Assembly (NCBI GenBank): GCA_017470985.1
Contig: JAFUXA010000014.1
Span: forward strand, 124,001-188,000
Direction of reading: 5' to 3'
Source: Lachnospiraceae bacterium
GTDB taxonomy: Bacteria; Bacillota; Clostridia; Lachnospirales; Lachnospiraceae
DNA: 64,000 bases
Shown: positions 17,879 to 25,811 of the stretch, one piece after another
How positions within the stretch are numbered: position 1 is the first letter of the stretch
How the letters are laid out: each line of letters opens with the position of its first letter
Program-made: the position numbers and the translations under genes
Notes under the pieces: model-generated
Database searches by the model: none
The model's input: the letters and a program-made list of their open reading frames with translations, nothing else
What the model was told of the DNA's origin: nothing

Positions 17879-18797
17879 TATTTTCTCCTAAATTACCATA
17901 TCTCATTTTCAATGAATCATCTATATGGTCAATCTCATCACTCTCATATATCTGATATTCATCCCATATCTGTTCCAAAGTCTCCAAAGTGTCTGCCACT
18001 TCATCCTGCTTTCTCATAGTCAGAGCAACAATCAAAGCATTGATAACACTAAGTGGCGCAACAAGAGAATCACAGATTGAAGCCATATCGCTCAACGCAA
18101 TAAGATTACAAGAAGAATATAGATTCATTGGTGAATGAACACTATCAGTAATTGTAATCACCTTGGCACTTCTGTTGTTGGCAAATTCCAAAGCTTTGAG
18201 AGTTCTCATGGAGTATCGAGGGAAACTGATTCCGATAATCAAATCCTGAGAATTCATATGAATCATCTGTTCAAATATTTCACTTGAACTTGTAGTATTT
18301 AACAAAATAACATTTTCAAACATAAGATTTAAATAAAATGATAAGAACTGTGCCAGAGGTGCACAACTTCTAATTCCAATAATATATATCTTTCTAGCGG
18401 ATAAAATAAGATCCACAGCCTGCTCAAAAACTTCTTCATTAATAATCTCCATGGTCTCATGTATTTTCTCAGAATCGGAGGCCAACACAGAGCTTAGAAC
18501 ATTATTCTTTTGAATTCTGCCATATGTAACTTCCATACGCTGTACTGAATTCAACTTATTGCGAACTGTCTCCTCCAAAGCGCGCTGAAATTCAGGATAT
18601 CCCTTATATCCCAGAAACATTGCAAATCTTACGACTGTAGATTCACTGACGCCTACAACCTCTCCTAATTTCGCAGCTGTGAGAAATGCAGCCTTGTCAT
18701 AATTATCAGTAATATAATTAGTCAAGAGCTTCTGCCCCTTACTCATAGACTTGTACATTTCGTTTAATTTATTATGTAAATCATTAGTATTCTGCAT
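17871..18797 (-). CDS. RpiR/MurR-family transcriptional regulator (HTH plus SIS)
   Basis: 308 residues. The N-terminal HTH_6 domain is clear (LTNYITDNYDKAAFLTAAKLGEVVGVSESTVVRFAMFLGYKGYPEFQ, in parts, at about 22-68). A SIS sugar-phosphate-binding domain covers about 120-255 (KIYIIGIRSCAPLAQFL, then LIGISFPRYSMRTLKALEFA). Such proteins usually sense a phosphosugar. An ATG at 18809 is possible, but GGAG precedes the ATG at 18797 at 6 bases. It heads the cmk-ispH-rpsA-cheR group; its target cannot be told from here. A weak TTGTAT-17-TACATA promoter may lie just upstream. Confidence 0.88.
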   Translation of the reverse strand: MQNTNDLHNKLNEMYKSMSKGQKLLTNYITDNYDKAAFLTAAKLGEVVGVSESTVVRFAMFLGYKGYPEFQRALEETVRNKLNSVQRMEVTYGRIQKNNVLSSVLASDSEKIHETMEIINEEVFEQAVDLILSARKIYIIGIRSCAPLAQFLSFYLNLMFENVILLNTTSSSEIFEQMIHMNSQDLIIGISFPRYSMRTLKALEFANNRSAKVITITDSVHSPMNLYSSCNLIALSDMASICDSLVAPLSVINALIVALTMRKQDEVADTLETLEQIWDEYQIYESDEIDHIDDSLKMRYGNLGENNE

Positions 18798-18846
18798 TAT
18801 ATACTCCATTCACTTTGAATATGTATTTTATTATGTATAAACATAC

Positions 18847-18883
18847 AAAAAATCCATCGGCACAAAAAACGCACCGATGGATT
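18847..18883 (-). terminator. Terminator of the decarboxylase operon
   Basis: Stem AATCCATCGG (18851-18860) with CCGATGGATT (18874-18883), loop of 13 bases, then a run of Ts on the minus strand (18847-18852). It follows the OadA-type gene by 26 bases. Confidence 0.88.
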
Positions 18884-18909
18884 CAATTATACTACTTAAA
18901 GGAACAAAT

Positions 18910-20328
18910 TTAAACCGGATATGCTCCATTTTTTGTATCTGCAGCTGCAGGATCAATCTTGGTCTGCTGAGCCTCACGATACTTGAAGAAGTCTGTAGCA
19001 ACCTTTGGGAACAATGCATATGTAAGAACATCTTCATCCTGCTGCTTCCACTGCTTCATTTCCTCCTCAAACTTAGCGAGACCTGGCTCCAACAAATCAG
19101 CCGGACGACAAGTAATAGCATTTACCTTGTCTTCTCCTAATACCTTGTCAACAACCTCTGGATTAAATGGTTTTACAGTCTGACCATATTTACCAAGTAA
19201 TACATCCTTAGTCTCTTTGGTAGCAACCTTGTATCTCTCACCCATAAGGACATTGAATACTGCCTGTGTACCTACAATCTGTGATGAAGGTGTAACAAGA
19301 GGTGGTTCACCTAAGTCCTTACGAACTCTAGGAATTTCCTTCAATACTTCCTCGTATTTATCCTCAGCATTCTGTTCCTTCAACTGTGATACCATGTTAG
19401 AAAGCATACCACCAGGAACCTGATAACGAAGAGTATTAATATTTACTCCAAGAACCTTGGTATTCATAAGTCCGCTCTCTAAGCACTCTTCTCTATATGG
19501 TCTGAAATAATCAGCAATTTCTGTAAGCTTAGCCTGATCCAAACCTGTGTCATAAGCTGTACCCTTAAATGTCTCAACCATAACCTCTGTTGCAGGCTGT
19601 GATGTTCCAAGTGCAAATGGCGAAATGGCTGTATCAATAATATCACATCCAGCTTCAACAGCTTTCATATATGTCATTGAAGCTACACCTGAGGTGTAAT
19701 GTGTATGTAAATCAATAGGAATTGATGCGCCTTCCTTCAATGCTGTAACAAGTTCAGTAGCCTTATATGGAACTAAAAGTCCAGCCATATCTTTGATACA
19801 GATTGAATCAGCACCCATATCCTCAATCTTCTTGGCCATATCTCTCCAATAGTCAAGTGTGTAAGCCTCTCCTAAAGTATAAGAAAGAGCTACCTGAGCA
19901 TGTCCGCCTTCCTTCTTACATGTATTAACTGCAGTCTGAAGATTACGAACATCATTTAAACAGTCAAAAATTCTAATGATATCAATACCATTTGCGATAG
20001 ATTTCTGAACGAAGTATTCTACCACATCATCAGGATACTGACTGTATCCGAGGATATTCTGTCCTCTGAATAACATCTGAAGTTTTGTATTCTTAAATCC
20101 ATCACGAAGCTTACGAAGTCTCTCCCATGGATCTTCCTTCAAGAATCTAAGAGATGCGTCAAATGTAGCACCACCCCAGCACTCAACTGCATGGTATCCC
20201 ACCTGATCCATCTTCTCAATTATAGGTAACATCTCATCAGTAGGCATTCTTGTAGCAATAAGTGACTGATGAGCATCTCTAAGTATTGTCTCTGTAATTT
20301 TTACAGGTCTTTTCATTTCCTCTGCCAT
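18910..20328 (-). CDS. Oxaloacetate decarboxylase alpha-type carboxyltransferase (5S/PycB-like), no biotin domain
   Basis: 472 residues. It moves the carboxyl group of oxaloacetate onto (or from) biotin. The HMGL-like barrel starts at residue 9 with KITETILRDAHQSLIATRM (metal-binding Asp), then GGATFDASLRFLKEDPWERLR, SICIKDMAGLLVPY, and HTHYTSGVASMTYMKA (metal-binding His pair). The conserved domain PYC_OADA follows to about 440. OadA of Klebsiella type continues into a biotin domain; this one stops, and the biotin carrier is a separate gene 1.2 kb upstream. Last gene of the five-gene cluster. Confidence 0.92.
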   Translation of the reverse strand: MAEEMKRPVKITETILRDAHQSLIATRMPTDEMLPIIEKMDQVGYHAVECWGGATFDASLRFLKEDPWERLRKLRDGFKNTKLQMLFRGQNILGYSQYPDDVVEYFVQKSIANGIDIIRIFDCLNDVRNLQTAVNTCKKEGGHAQVALSYTLGEAYTLDYWRDMAKKIEDMGADSICIKDMAGLLVPYKATELVTALKEGASIPIDLHTHYTSGVASMTYMKAVEAGCDIIDTAISPFALGTSQPATEVMVETFKGTAYDTGLDQAKLTEIADYFRPYREECLESGLMNTKVLGVNINTLRYQVPGGMLSNMVSQLKEQNAEDKYEEVLKEIPRVRKDLGEPPLVTPSSQIVGTQAVFNVLMGERYKVATKETKDVLLGKYGQTVKPFNPEVVDKVLGEDKVNAITCRPADLLEPGLAKFEEEMKQWKQQDEDVLTYALFPKVATDFFKYREAQQTKIDPAAADTKNGAYPV

Positions 20329-20343
20329 GATTTCCTCCTTGTG

Positions 20344-21492
20344 TTATACACCAAATATTGCCATAAATACACCGGCTGCTACTGCTGTACCGATAACACC
20401 AGCTACATTCGGTCCCATAGCATGCATCAATAAGAAGTTTGTAGGATCTTCATCAGCTCCAACTTTCTGTGATACACGAGCCGCCATAGGCACAGCAGAT
20501 ACACCTGCAGAACCAATAAGCGGATTAATCTTGCCATGTGTTAATGCGCATAACAATTTACCAAATAAAACACCTGCTGTTGTACCAAAAGCAAATGCTA
20601 CAAGTCCTAAGATAACAATCTTGATTGTTGTCCAGTTTAAGAATGCTTCCGCACTTGTAGAGGCACCTACTGATGTACCAAGCAAAATAACTACGATATA
20701 CATCAGAGCATTAGATGCAGTCTCAGAAAGCTGTCTTACAACACCACATTCTCTAAACAAGTTACCCAACATAAGCATACCTACAAGAGGTGCAGTTGTT
20801 GGCAAAATAAGACATACAATAATTGTAACTACTATAGGGAAGAGAATCTTCTCCAATTTAGATACCGGACGGAGATTCTCCATCTTAATCTGTCTCTCCT
20901 TCTTGGTAGTAAAGAACTTCATAATTGGTGGCTGTATAATTGGTACTAAAGCCATATAAGAATATGCTGCCACAGCAATAGGTCCCATAAGACTACTCTG
21001 TCCTAATTTACCTGCCAAGAAAATTGATGTAGGTCCATCTGCACCACCGATGATAGATACAGCAGCTGCTGATTTATCATTAAATCCAAGCAAAATTGCA
21101 AGAAGATAAGCACTGAAAATACCAAACTGTGCTGCTGCTCCCAGCAAGAAGCTTATTGGATTTGCAATAAGCGGGCCAAAATCTGTCATGGCTCCTACTC
21201 CAAGGAAAATAAGTGATGGTAATATAGACCACTCATCCAAGGTATAAAAATAATATAATAATCCGCCGACACCATTTGAAGTTTCTTCCGGTGAAGCAAT
21301 AATATCAGGATAAATATTTACCAAAAGCATACCAAATGCAATTGGAACCAAAAGTAATGGTTCAAAACCTTTCTTTATTGCCAAATACAAGAATACACAT
21401 GCAACTGCAATCATAATAAAGTTCTTGTAATCAAGATTAGCAAATGCAGTCTGTTCAAGGAGACGGCTTAACGTTTCACTAACGTAACTCAT
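20344..21492 (-). CDS. oadB: Sodium-translocating decarboxylase beta subunit
   Basis: 382 residues, about nine to eleven membrane helices. Decarboxylates carboxybiotin and pumps Na+ out. The hallmark Na+-site segment is seen as AAAVSIIGGADGPTSIFLAGKLG near 144-166. Other conserved parts are GVGAMTDFGPLIANP and GNLFRECGVVRQLSETA. Family members include OadB, MmdB and GcdB, which share this fold, so the symbol names the family. AGGAGG precedes the ATG; the biotin carrier gene is 17 bases upstream and the OadA-type gene 15 bases downstream. Confidence 0.95.
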   Translation of the reverse strand: MSYVSETLSRLLEQTAFANLDYKNFIMIAVACVFLYLAIKKGFEPLLLVPIAFGMLLVNIYPDIIASPEETSNGVGGLLYYFYTLDEWSILPSLIFLGVGAMTDFGPLIANPISFLLGAAAQFGIFSAYLLAILLGFNDKSAAAVSIIGGADGPTSIFLAGKLGQSSLMGPIAVAAYSYMALVPIIQPPIMKFFTTKKERQIKMENLRPVSKLEKILFPIVVTIIVCLILPTTAPLVGMLMLGNLFRECGVVRQLSETASNALMYIVVILLGTSVGASTSAEAFLNWTTIKIVILGLVAFAFGTTAGVLFGKLLCALTHGKINPLIGSAGVSAVPMAARVSQKVGADEDPTNFLLMHAMGPNVAGVIGTAVAAGVFMAIFGV

Positions 21493-21509
21493 AAAAACTT
21501 CCTCCTACA

Positions 21510-21866
21510 TTATGCATTCAAAGTTGCAAGCAATGCTCCTGATTCTACTGACTGTCCTTCTGATACATCGATTGTAGCAATTGTTCCATCCTTTGGAGCT
21601 ACAACAGGTGTTTCCATCTTCATAACTTCCAATACCAAAATAGTATCTCCAGCCTTAACATTCTGTCCTACAGAAGCCTCAACCTTAAATACCTTTCCAG
21701 CTGCACCAGCTTCTACCTTAACATTTCCAGCTGTTCCGCTAGCCTTTGGTGCTGCAGCCTTTGGTGCTGCTGCAGGAGCTGCAACTGGGATTGAAGGTGT
21801 AGAACCTGTCTCCTCAACTGTAACATCATATGCTTTTCCATTTACTGTGATTGTATAACTCTTCAT
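21510..21866 (-). CDS. Biotin carboxyl carrier protein of the decarboxylase complex
   Basis: 118 residues. A short N-terminal strand region (KSYTITVNGKAYDVTVEET), an Ala/Pro-rich flexible linker (about 25-48), and a biotinyl domain with EVMKMETPVVAPKDG; the Lys of MKM near residue 84 is the biotinylation site. It carries the carboxyl group between the carboxyltransferase subunits and the membrane beta subunit. Equivalent to MmdC/GcdC or the 1.3S subunit of transcarboxylase. Confidence 0.95.
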   Translation of the reverse strand: MKSYTITVNGKAYDVTVEETGSTPSIPVAAPAAAPKAAAPKASGTAGNVKVEAGAAGKVFKVEASVGQNVKAGDTILVLEVMKMETPVVAPKDGTIATIDVSEGQSVESGALLATLNA

Positions 21867-21882
21867 TGAATCGTCCTCCTAA

Positions 21883-22644
21883 TTAATATCTTCTCTTGAT
21901 TGAGCGAACTACGAAATCATCTGTAGATGCTCCGGTTGAAGCAGCAATAGCTGCTGTAATTACTGCAACTAATTCCAAATCATCAGTCTCATCATTTGAA
22001 ATTACAGTTTCATTTTCTATTTGGTCAATTTCTGCCTCTATGGTCTTATTCTTTTGCTCAGCAGCTTCCTTCATCTTGTTAGTCAGATAAGGAATAATAT
22101 TGAAGCAATAGATAATAATAGCAATCAAAATAAGTACTACAAATACTATTGCCAAAGCCATAATTGTATTCAATCCAGCCTTTGCCATAATCTCAGATTT
22201 AGAATATACAATCTGAACATTTATAGCAGTAACTTCAGTACTAACAGCTGAAATTACATAAGTCAAAGTAACATCTCTCTTCTCAAAAGAAATTGTCTCA
22301 ACAGCTGAAATTGTCTTGCCGGCTTTAGTAACTTCAAAATTCTTGAAACCTACAAACTCACCAACCTGTGGCTGAACCTCAGCCCACTGCTGTAACATAG
22401 TAAGTTCAATCTGAGCTTCATCCGATTCCTTGTTGGAACCAGCCTGATTCTCATAATATGCAACATACTGCATAATTTCATCTGGGGTAAGCTTTATCAA
22501 TGACTGGGCTGTGTTCTCGCATGATGCCTGGAGCATCTCGCTGGTATATCCAGCATATGTCTCCTCATCAGGCTGCTTAGCACAAGAACACAAACCTAAC
22601 ATAAGAACAAAAGCACTTACCAAAATCATAAGTTTCTTTTTCAT
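21883..22644 (-). CDS. OadG-family decarboxylase gamma-type subunit, lipoprotein signal
   Basis: 253 residues. N-terminal signal with a lipobox-like end (FVLMLGLCSCAKQ), an extracytoplasmic region of about 135 residues, one membrane helix (IMALAIVFVVLILIAIIIYCF) near 165, and a cytoplasmic tail ending in AVITAAIAAS...FVVRSIKRRY, which resembles the C-terminus of OadG/MmdE small subunits. OadG proteins are usually about 80-130 residues, so the secreted N-terminal part is an addition. The start at the ATG at 22644, after AAAGGTGATAG, is preferred over 22671. Family call rests on the helix plus VVRSIKRR-type tail and on context. Confidence 0.75.
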   Translation of the reverse strand: MKKKLMILVSAFVLMLGLCSCAKQPDEETYAGYTSEMLQASCENTAQSLIKLTPDEIMQYVAYYENQAGSNKESDEAQIELTMLQQWAEVQPQVGEFVGFKNFEVTKAGKTISAVETISFEKRDVTLTYVISAVSTEVTAINVQIVYSKSEIMAKAGLNTIMALAIVFVVLILIAIIIYCFNIIPYLTNKMKEAAEQKNKTIEAEIDQIENETVISNDETDDLELVAVITAAIAASTGASTDDFVVRSIKRRY

Positions 22645-22657
22645 TCTATCACCTTTC

Positions 22658-24064
22658 TTATTTAGAACCATGCTTCTTGTATGGGCCCTCTACTCTCTTT
22701 GTAAACAACATTTCAAAAGATGCTATTAAATATTTACGGCAGTCAGCAGGATTTACAATTCTGTCAACATAACCTCTTCTAGCAGCATTATTTACACCAC
22801 AATTTGTAGCTTCATATTCAGCTGCCTTCTCAGCGAAATCAACATTTTCATCTGCATAGATGATCTTGGCAGCACTGTCAGCTTCCATAGCTGCAATCTT
22901 TGTGTCAGCAAAAGCAAATACCAAATCAGCTCCAAGAGACTTAGAATTCATTGCAACATATGCTGATCCCAAAGCATCCTTTGTAATAAAGTTAATCTTT
23001 GGAACTGATGCCTCAGCCAATGCTGAAGTCATCTTTGCGAGAGATTTAATCAAGTGGTACTCGCCATAAACAGATGCATCATATCCATCAACATTTGTTA
23101 ATGTCAAAAGTGGAATGTCGAATGCATCACAGAAGTTAATGAAATCTGCAGCCTTTGCACAACCATCTGCTGTAAGAACATTGCTGTCCTCATCATTTAC
23201 ATTTGAGTTGCCAACAACACCAACAGTAATTCCATTTAATTTAATAAAACCTGTAAACATTTCCTGTGCAAATCCAGGCTTAGACTCAAATAATACTCTT
23301 CCATCAGAAAGCTCTGTAGCAAATGCAGCTGCATCAGAAACCTTGTTCTCAAGTCCTTCAGATGCTCTATTCAAGTCATCAAGGCACTCTTCAACACAGC
23401 CTTCCTCAACATTAGATCCTGGCAAGATGCATACAAGTTTTCTGATTGCATCAAATACTTCTGACTCATCGCCAACAAAATCTACATTGCCAGCTTCATT
23501 TAACTGGAAGTCAGCTGAAGAAGTATCAAGTACCTCTGTTCTATTTCCTTCAATTGTATCAGGAGTATTAACGAATAACTTAGCTTCCTTTGTCATAAAT
23601 GTGAAATCACTAAGTCCAGGAAGAACACTAAGTCCACCACCACAATTGCCTAATACAGCAACAATCTGTGGAACAACTCCTGAAGCTTCTGTAGCCTTAG
23701 CATAAATTGCACCAACGCTTTCCAAAGCATCCATAGATTCCTGAAGTCTAACACCGCCACAATCTACAAGACCTATAACAGGTGCACCCATCTTTATTGC
23801 CATGTCATAAACTGACATAATCTTCTTGGCATGCATCTCACCGATTGTACCACCTAGCACACTGGAATCCTGGCTGTATACGAACACGAGATTTCCATCA
23901 ATCAATCCATGTCCAATTACAACTCCGTCTGATTCTGCTTTATTCTCGCTTAGATTGAAGTCTGTAGCTCTAGCTGTGACCATAGCGCCAAGCTCTACAA
24001 AACTGTGCTCATCGAGCAACTCTTCAAGTCGAGAAATTGCAGGACTAGTCTTTAATTCACTCAT
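22658..24064 (-). CDS. Acyl-CoA carboxyltransferase (MmdA/12S-like)
   Basis: 468 residues with two crotonase-fold carboxyltransferase domains. Seen: LLDEHSFVELGAMV near 16-29, DSSVLGGTIGEMHAKKI near 85-101, the N-terminal oxyanion loop LGNCGGGLSVLPGLSDF near 158-174, and the C-terminal counterpart LGSAYVAMNSKSLGADLVFAF. The family normally transfers CO2 between biotin and propionyl-, acetyl- or glutaconyl-CoA. It lacks the usual N-terminal KGKLTARERI segment and is shorter than MmdA (about 510). First gene of the cluster; GGAGG precedes the ATG. The actual acyl-CoA is not decidable by eye. Confidence 0.85.
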   Translation of the reverse strand: MSELKTSPAISRLEELLDEHSFVELGAMVTARATDFNLSENKAESDGVVIGHGLIDGNLVFVYSQDSSVLGGTIGEMHAKKIMSVYDMAIKMGAPVIGLVDCGGVRLQESMDALESVGAIYAKATEASGVVPQIVAVLGNCGGGLSVLPGLSDFTFMTKEAKLFVNTPDTIEGNRTEVLDTSSADFQLNEAGNVDFVGDESEVFDAIRKLVCILPGSNVEEGCVEECLDDLNRASEGLENKVSDAAAFATELSDGRVLFESKPGFAQEMFTGFIKLNGITVGVVGNSNVNDEDSNVLTADGCAKAADFINFCDAFDIPLLTLTNVDGYDASVYGEYHLIKSLAKMTSALAEASVPKINFITKDALGSAYVAMNSKSLGADLVFAFADTKIAAMEADSAAKIIYADENVDFAEKAAEYEATNCGVNNAARRGYVDRIVNPADCRKYLIASFEMLFTKRVEGPYKKHGSK

Positions 24065-24113
24065 ATTTATTCCTCCATTAATTTAAATTAAAAAACAAAT
24101 TTCGCTAATTTAT

Positions 24114-24142
24114 ATAATACCCAAATAGGGAAATATTTTCAA
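24114..24142 (-). promoter_or_regulatory. Promoter of the decarboxylase operon
   Basis: Minus-strand TTGAAA (24137-24142), a 17-base spacer and TATTAT (24114-24119), 50 bases upstream of the first ATG. It follows directly after the scpB terminator. Confidence 0.65.
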
Positions 24143-24193
24143 TGGTTTACGAGGGGTTTTACCATAAAATTGTTAATTTTTTGACATTTTCGC

Positions 24194-24238
24194 AAAAAAA
24201 TATAACCCTCTCTTCGTTTAACCGAAAAAAAGGTTATA
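24194..24238 (-). terminator. Terminator of scpA-scpB
   Basis: Outer arms TATAACC (24201-24207) and GGTTATA (24232-24238) with a 24-base interior, then seven Ts on the minus strand (24194-24200). Located 7 bases after the scpB stop. Confidence 0.75.
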
Positions 24239-24244
24239 AATTAT

Positions 24245-24817
24245 TTATTCACCGCCAACATCAAGCTTAATTTCGTTCTCAGCTTCCTCTTTAAATTCCT
24301 CAAGCAATTCAGGTGTAGGAGCCGGCAATTCATCCAGAGATGATACGCCAAAACTTCTAAGGAATTCCTCCGTCGTTCCAAATAACATAGGTCTACCAGG
24401 AGCATCCAGCCTACCCAGCTCAGTAACTAGCGAATATTCTACCAATTTACTAACTGCATGATCACATGACACTCCACGAATCTTCTCAATTTCTGATTTC
24501 GTAATAGGTTGCTTATAAGCAATGATAGACAGTGTCTCCAAAAGTACATCAGTAAGTTGAGCTTTTCTAGGTTGTTTGGCAATATTTATCAAATATTCAT
24601 ATATATTTGCTGATGTGCACATCTGATATGCACCATCAATCTCACTAATGACAACACCTCTGCCCTCTTCTTCCCAGCGGACTTTCATGTCTTCAATCGT
24701 ATCTATAATTTCTTTCTTATCTACATCCAAAGCCTTGGCGATTTTGGACGGTTCAACAGCTTCACCGAAAGTAAATAATATACCTTCAATGGCAGCTTCT
24801 AATTCATGCTTATCCAT
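24245..24817 (-). CDS. scpB: Segregation and condensation protein B
   Basis: 190 residues. Kleisin-associated winged-helix protein that binds ScpA and SMC for chromosome condensation. Family marks: LEAAIEGILFTFGEAVEPSKIAKAL at the start, LSIIAYKQPITKSEIEKIRGV near 95-115, and GRPMLFGTTEEFLRSFG near 141-157. The C-terminal tail is acidic. It follows scpA by 63 bases, the usual pair order. GGAG precedes the ATG. Confidence 0.97.
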   Translation of the reverse strand: MDKHELEAAIEGILFTFGEAVEPSKIAKALDVDKKEIIDTIEDMKVRWEEEGRGVVISEIDGAYQMCTSANIYEYLINIAKQPRKAQLTDVLLETLSIIAYKQPITKSEIEKIRGVSCDHAVSKLVEYSLVTELGRLDAPGRPMLFGTTEEFLRSFGVSSLDELPAPTPELLEEFKEEAENEIKLDVGGE

Positions 24818-24880
24818 TTATAAACTCCACAATCAATAATATGATTTAAATACAAAAATGTATCCATTATATGACAACTA

Positions 24881-25630
24881 TTATGCCGCTAATTTAGATT
24901 CAATCTCAATATCTCCAAATATTTCTTCCTGAGAAATGATAATATTACCAGCTTTCATCATTTCCAAAATAGCAAGGAAGGTCACAATAACTTCAAGCTT
25001 GGAATGTGATTTCTCCAGCATCTGTCTGAAGCTGAAATGCTTATGGCTGGCAGCATATTCCTGTAAATATACCATCTTATCCTCAAGAGATATCTCTTCT
25101 TTCTTAATTGAACCAAATTTAGAACGAACAGGATCAATTCTATTCTTTTGTCTCTTGATAACACTCTTGAAAATGTCATTCAATTGATTCAAAGTCAGAT
25201 CATTCATCAACTCACTTGTATCAATTGGGGCCTGATATTTCTCAACTTCCTCGGGAATAGTTGCTTCTTTATAAAAAATCTTGGAAGCATCCATCTGTCT
25301 ATCCTTGAGATTATAAGCCATACATTTGTATAATTTATATTCCAACAACTGCTGTACAAGTTCTGCTCTAGGATCCTCTTCCTCCTCGTCATCAGTCTCC
25401 TGAGCCGGAAGTAACATCTTGGATTTAATATCTAACAAAGTGGCAGCCATAAACATAAATTCACTCATTATATTCAGGTCAGCCTCCTGCATCTGTCGCA
25501 GATAATCCATATATTGGTTTGTAATTTCAACAATTGGAATATCATAGATACTAACTTTATTCTTATTTATTAAATGAAGTAATAAATCTAAAGGTCCTTC
25601 AAAAACCTGTAATTTAAATTCAAGACTCAT
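24881..25630 (-). CDS. scpA: Segregation and condensation protein A (kleisin)
   Basis: 249 residues; bridges the SMC heads. Marks: FKLQVFEGPLDLLLHLINKNKVSIYDIPI at the start, YMDYLRQMQEADLNIMSEFMFMAATLLDIKSKMLLP near 42-77 in parts, and the C-terminal winged helix (VTFLAILEMMKAGNIIISQEEIFGDI). Upstream in-frame ATGs reach 25690, but that one lies in the -35 of the promoter, so the ATG at 25628-25630 (MSLEFKL, GGAGAGG 9 bases upstream) is the start. Confidence 0.96.
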   Translation of the reverse strand: MSLEFKLQVFEGPLDLLLHLINKNKVSIYDIPIVEITNQYMDYLRQMQEADLNIMSEFMFMAATLLDIKSKMLLPAQETDDEEEEDPRAELVQQLLEYKLYKCMAYNLKDRQMDASKIFYKEATIPEEVEKYQAPIDTSELMNDLTLNQLNDIFKSVIKRQKNRIDPVRSKFGSIKKEEISLEDKMVYLQEYAASHKHFSFRQMLEKSHSKLEVIVTFLAILEMMKAGNIIISQEEIFGDIEIESKLAA

Positions 25631-25661
25631 TTCCACAATCCTCTCCATAATTCTAAAGCAC

Positions 25662-25690
25662 ATTATATAGTAAAAAAACATGTTTTTCAA
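25662..25690 (-). promoter_or_regulatory. Promoter of scpA-scpB
   Basis: Minus-strand TTGAAA (25685-25690), a 17-base spacer and perfect TATAAT (25662-25667). It implies a leader of only about 25 bases and excludes the longer reading of scpA. Confidence 0.78.
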
Positions 25691-25752
25691 GAGGAAAGCA
25701 CAACATTTAGTGTTTTAAGGAAAATACAATTACAATTTATTGTATTACATAA

Positions 25753-25783
25753 TTTAAGCCCCTGTATAATTCAGGGGCTTAAA
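25753..25783 (-). terminator. Terminator of pnp
   Basis: Perfect 12-base stem (25753-25764 with 25772-25783; core AAGCCCCTG) and a 7-base loop. The T tail on the minus strand is short and mixed with A. It lies 29 bases after the pnp stop. Confidence 0.75.
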
Positions 25784-25811
25784 ACCTATAATTTCATTTT
25801 CAAAATTATTC

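Noticed and set aside
24141-24180. Riboswitch or leader upstream of the decarboxylase operon
   Set aside because: The segment lies upstream of the -35, so it is not transcribed with the operon, and shows no stable fold.
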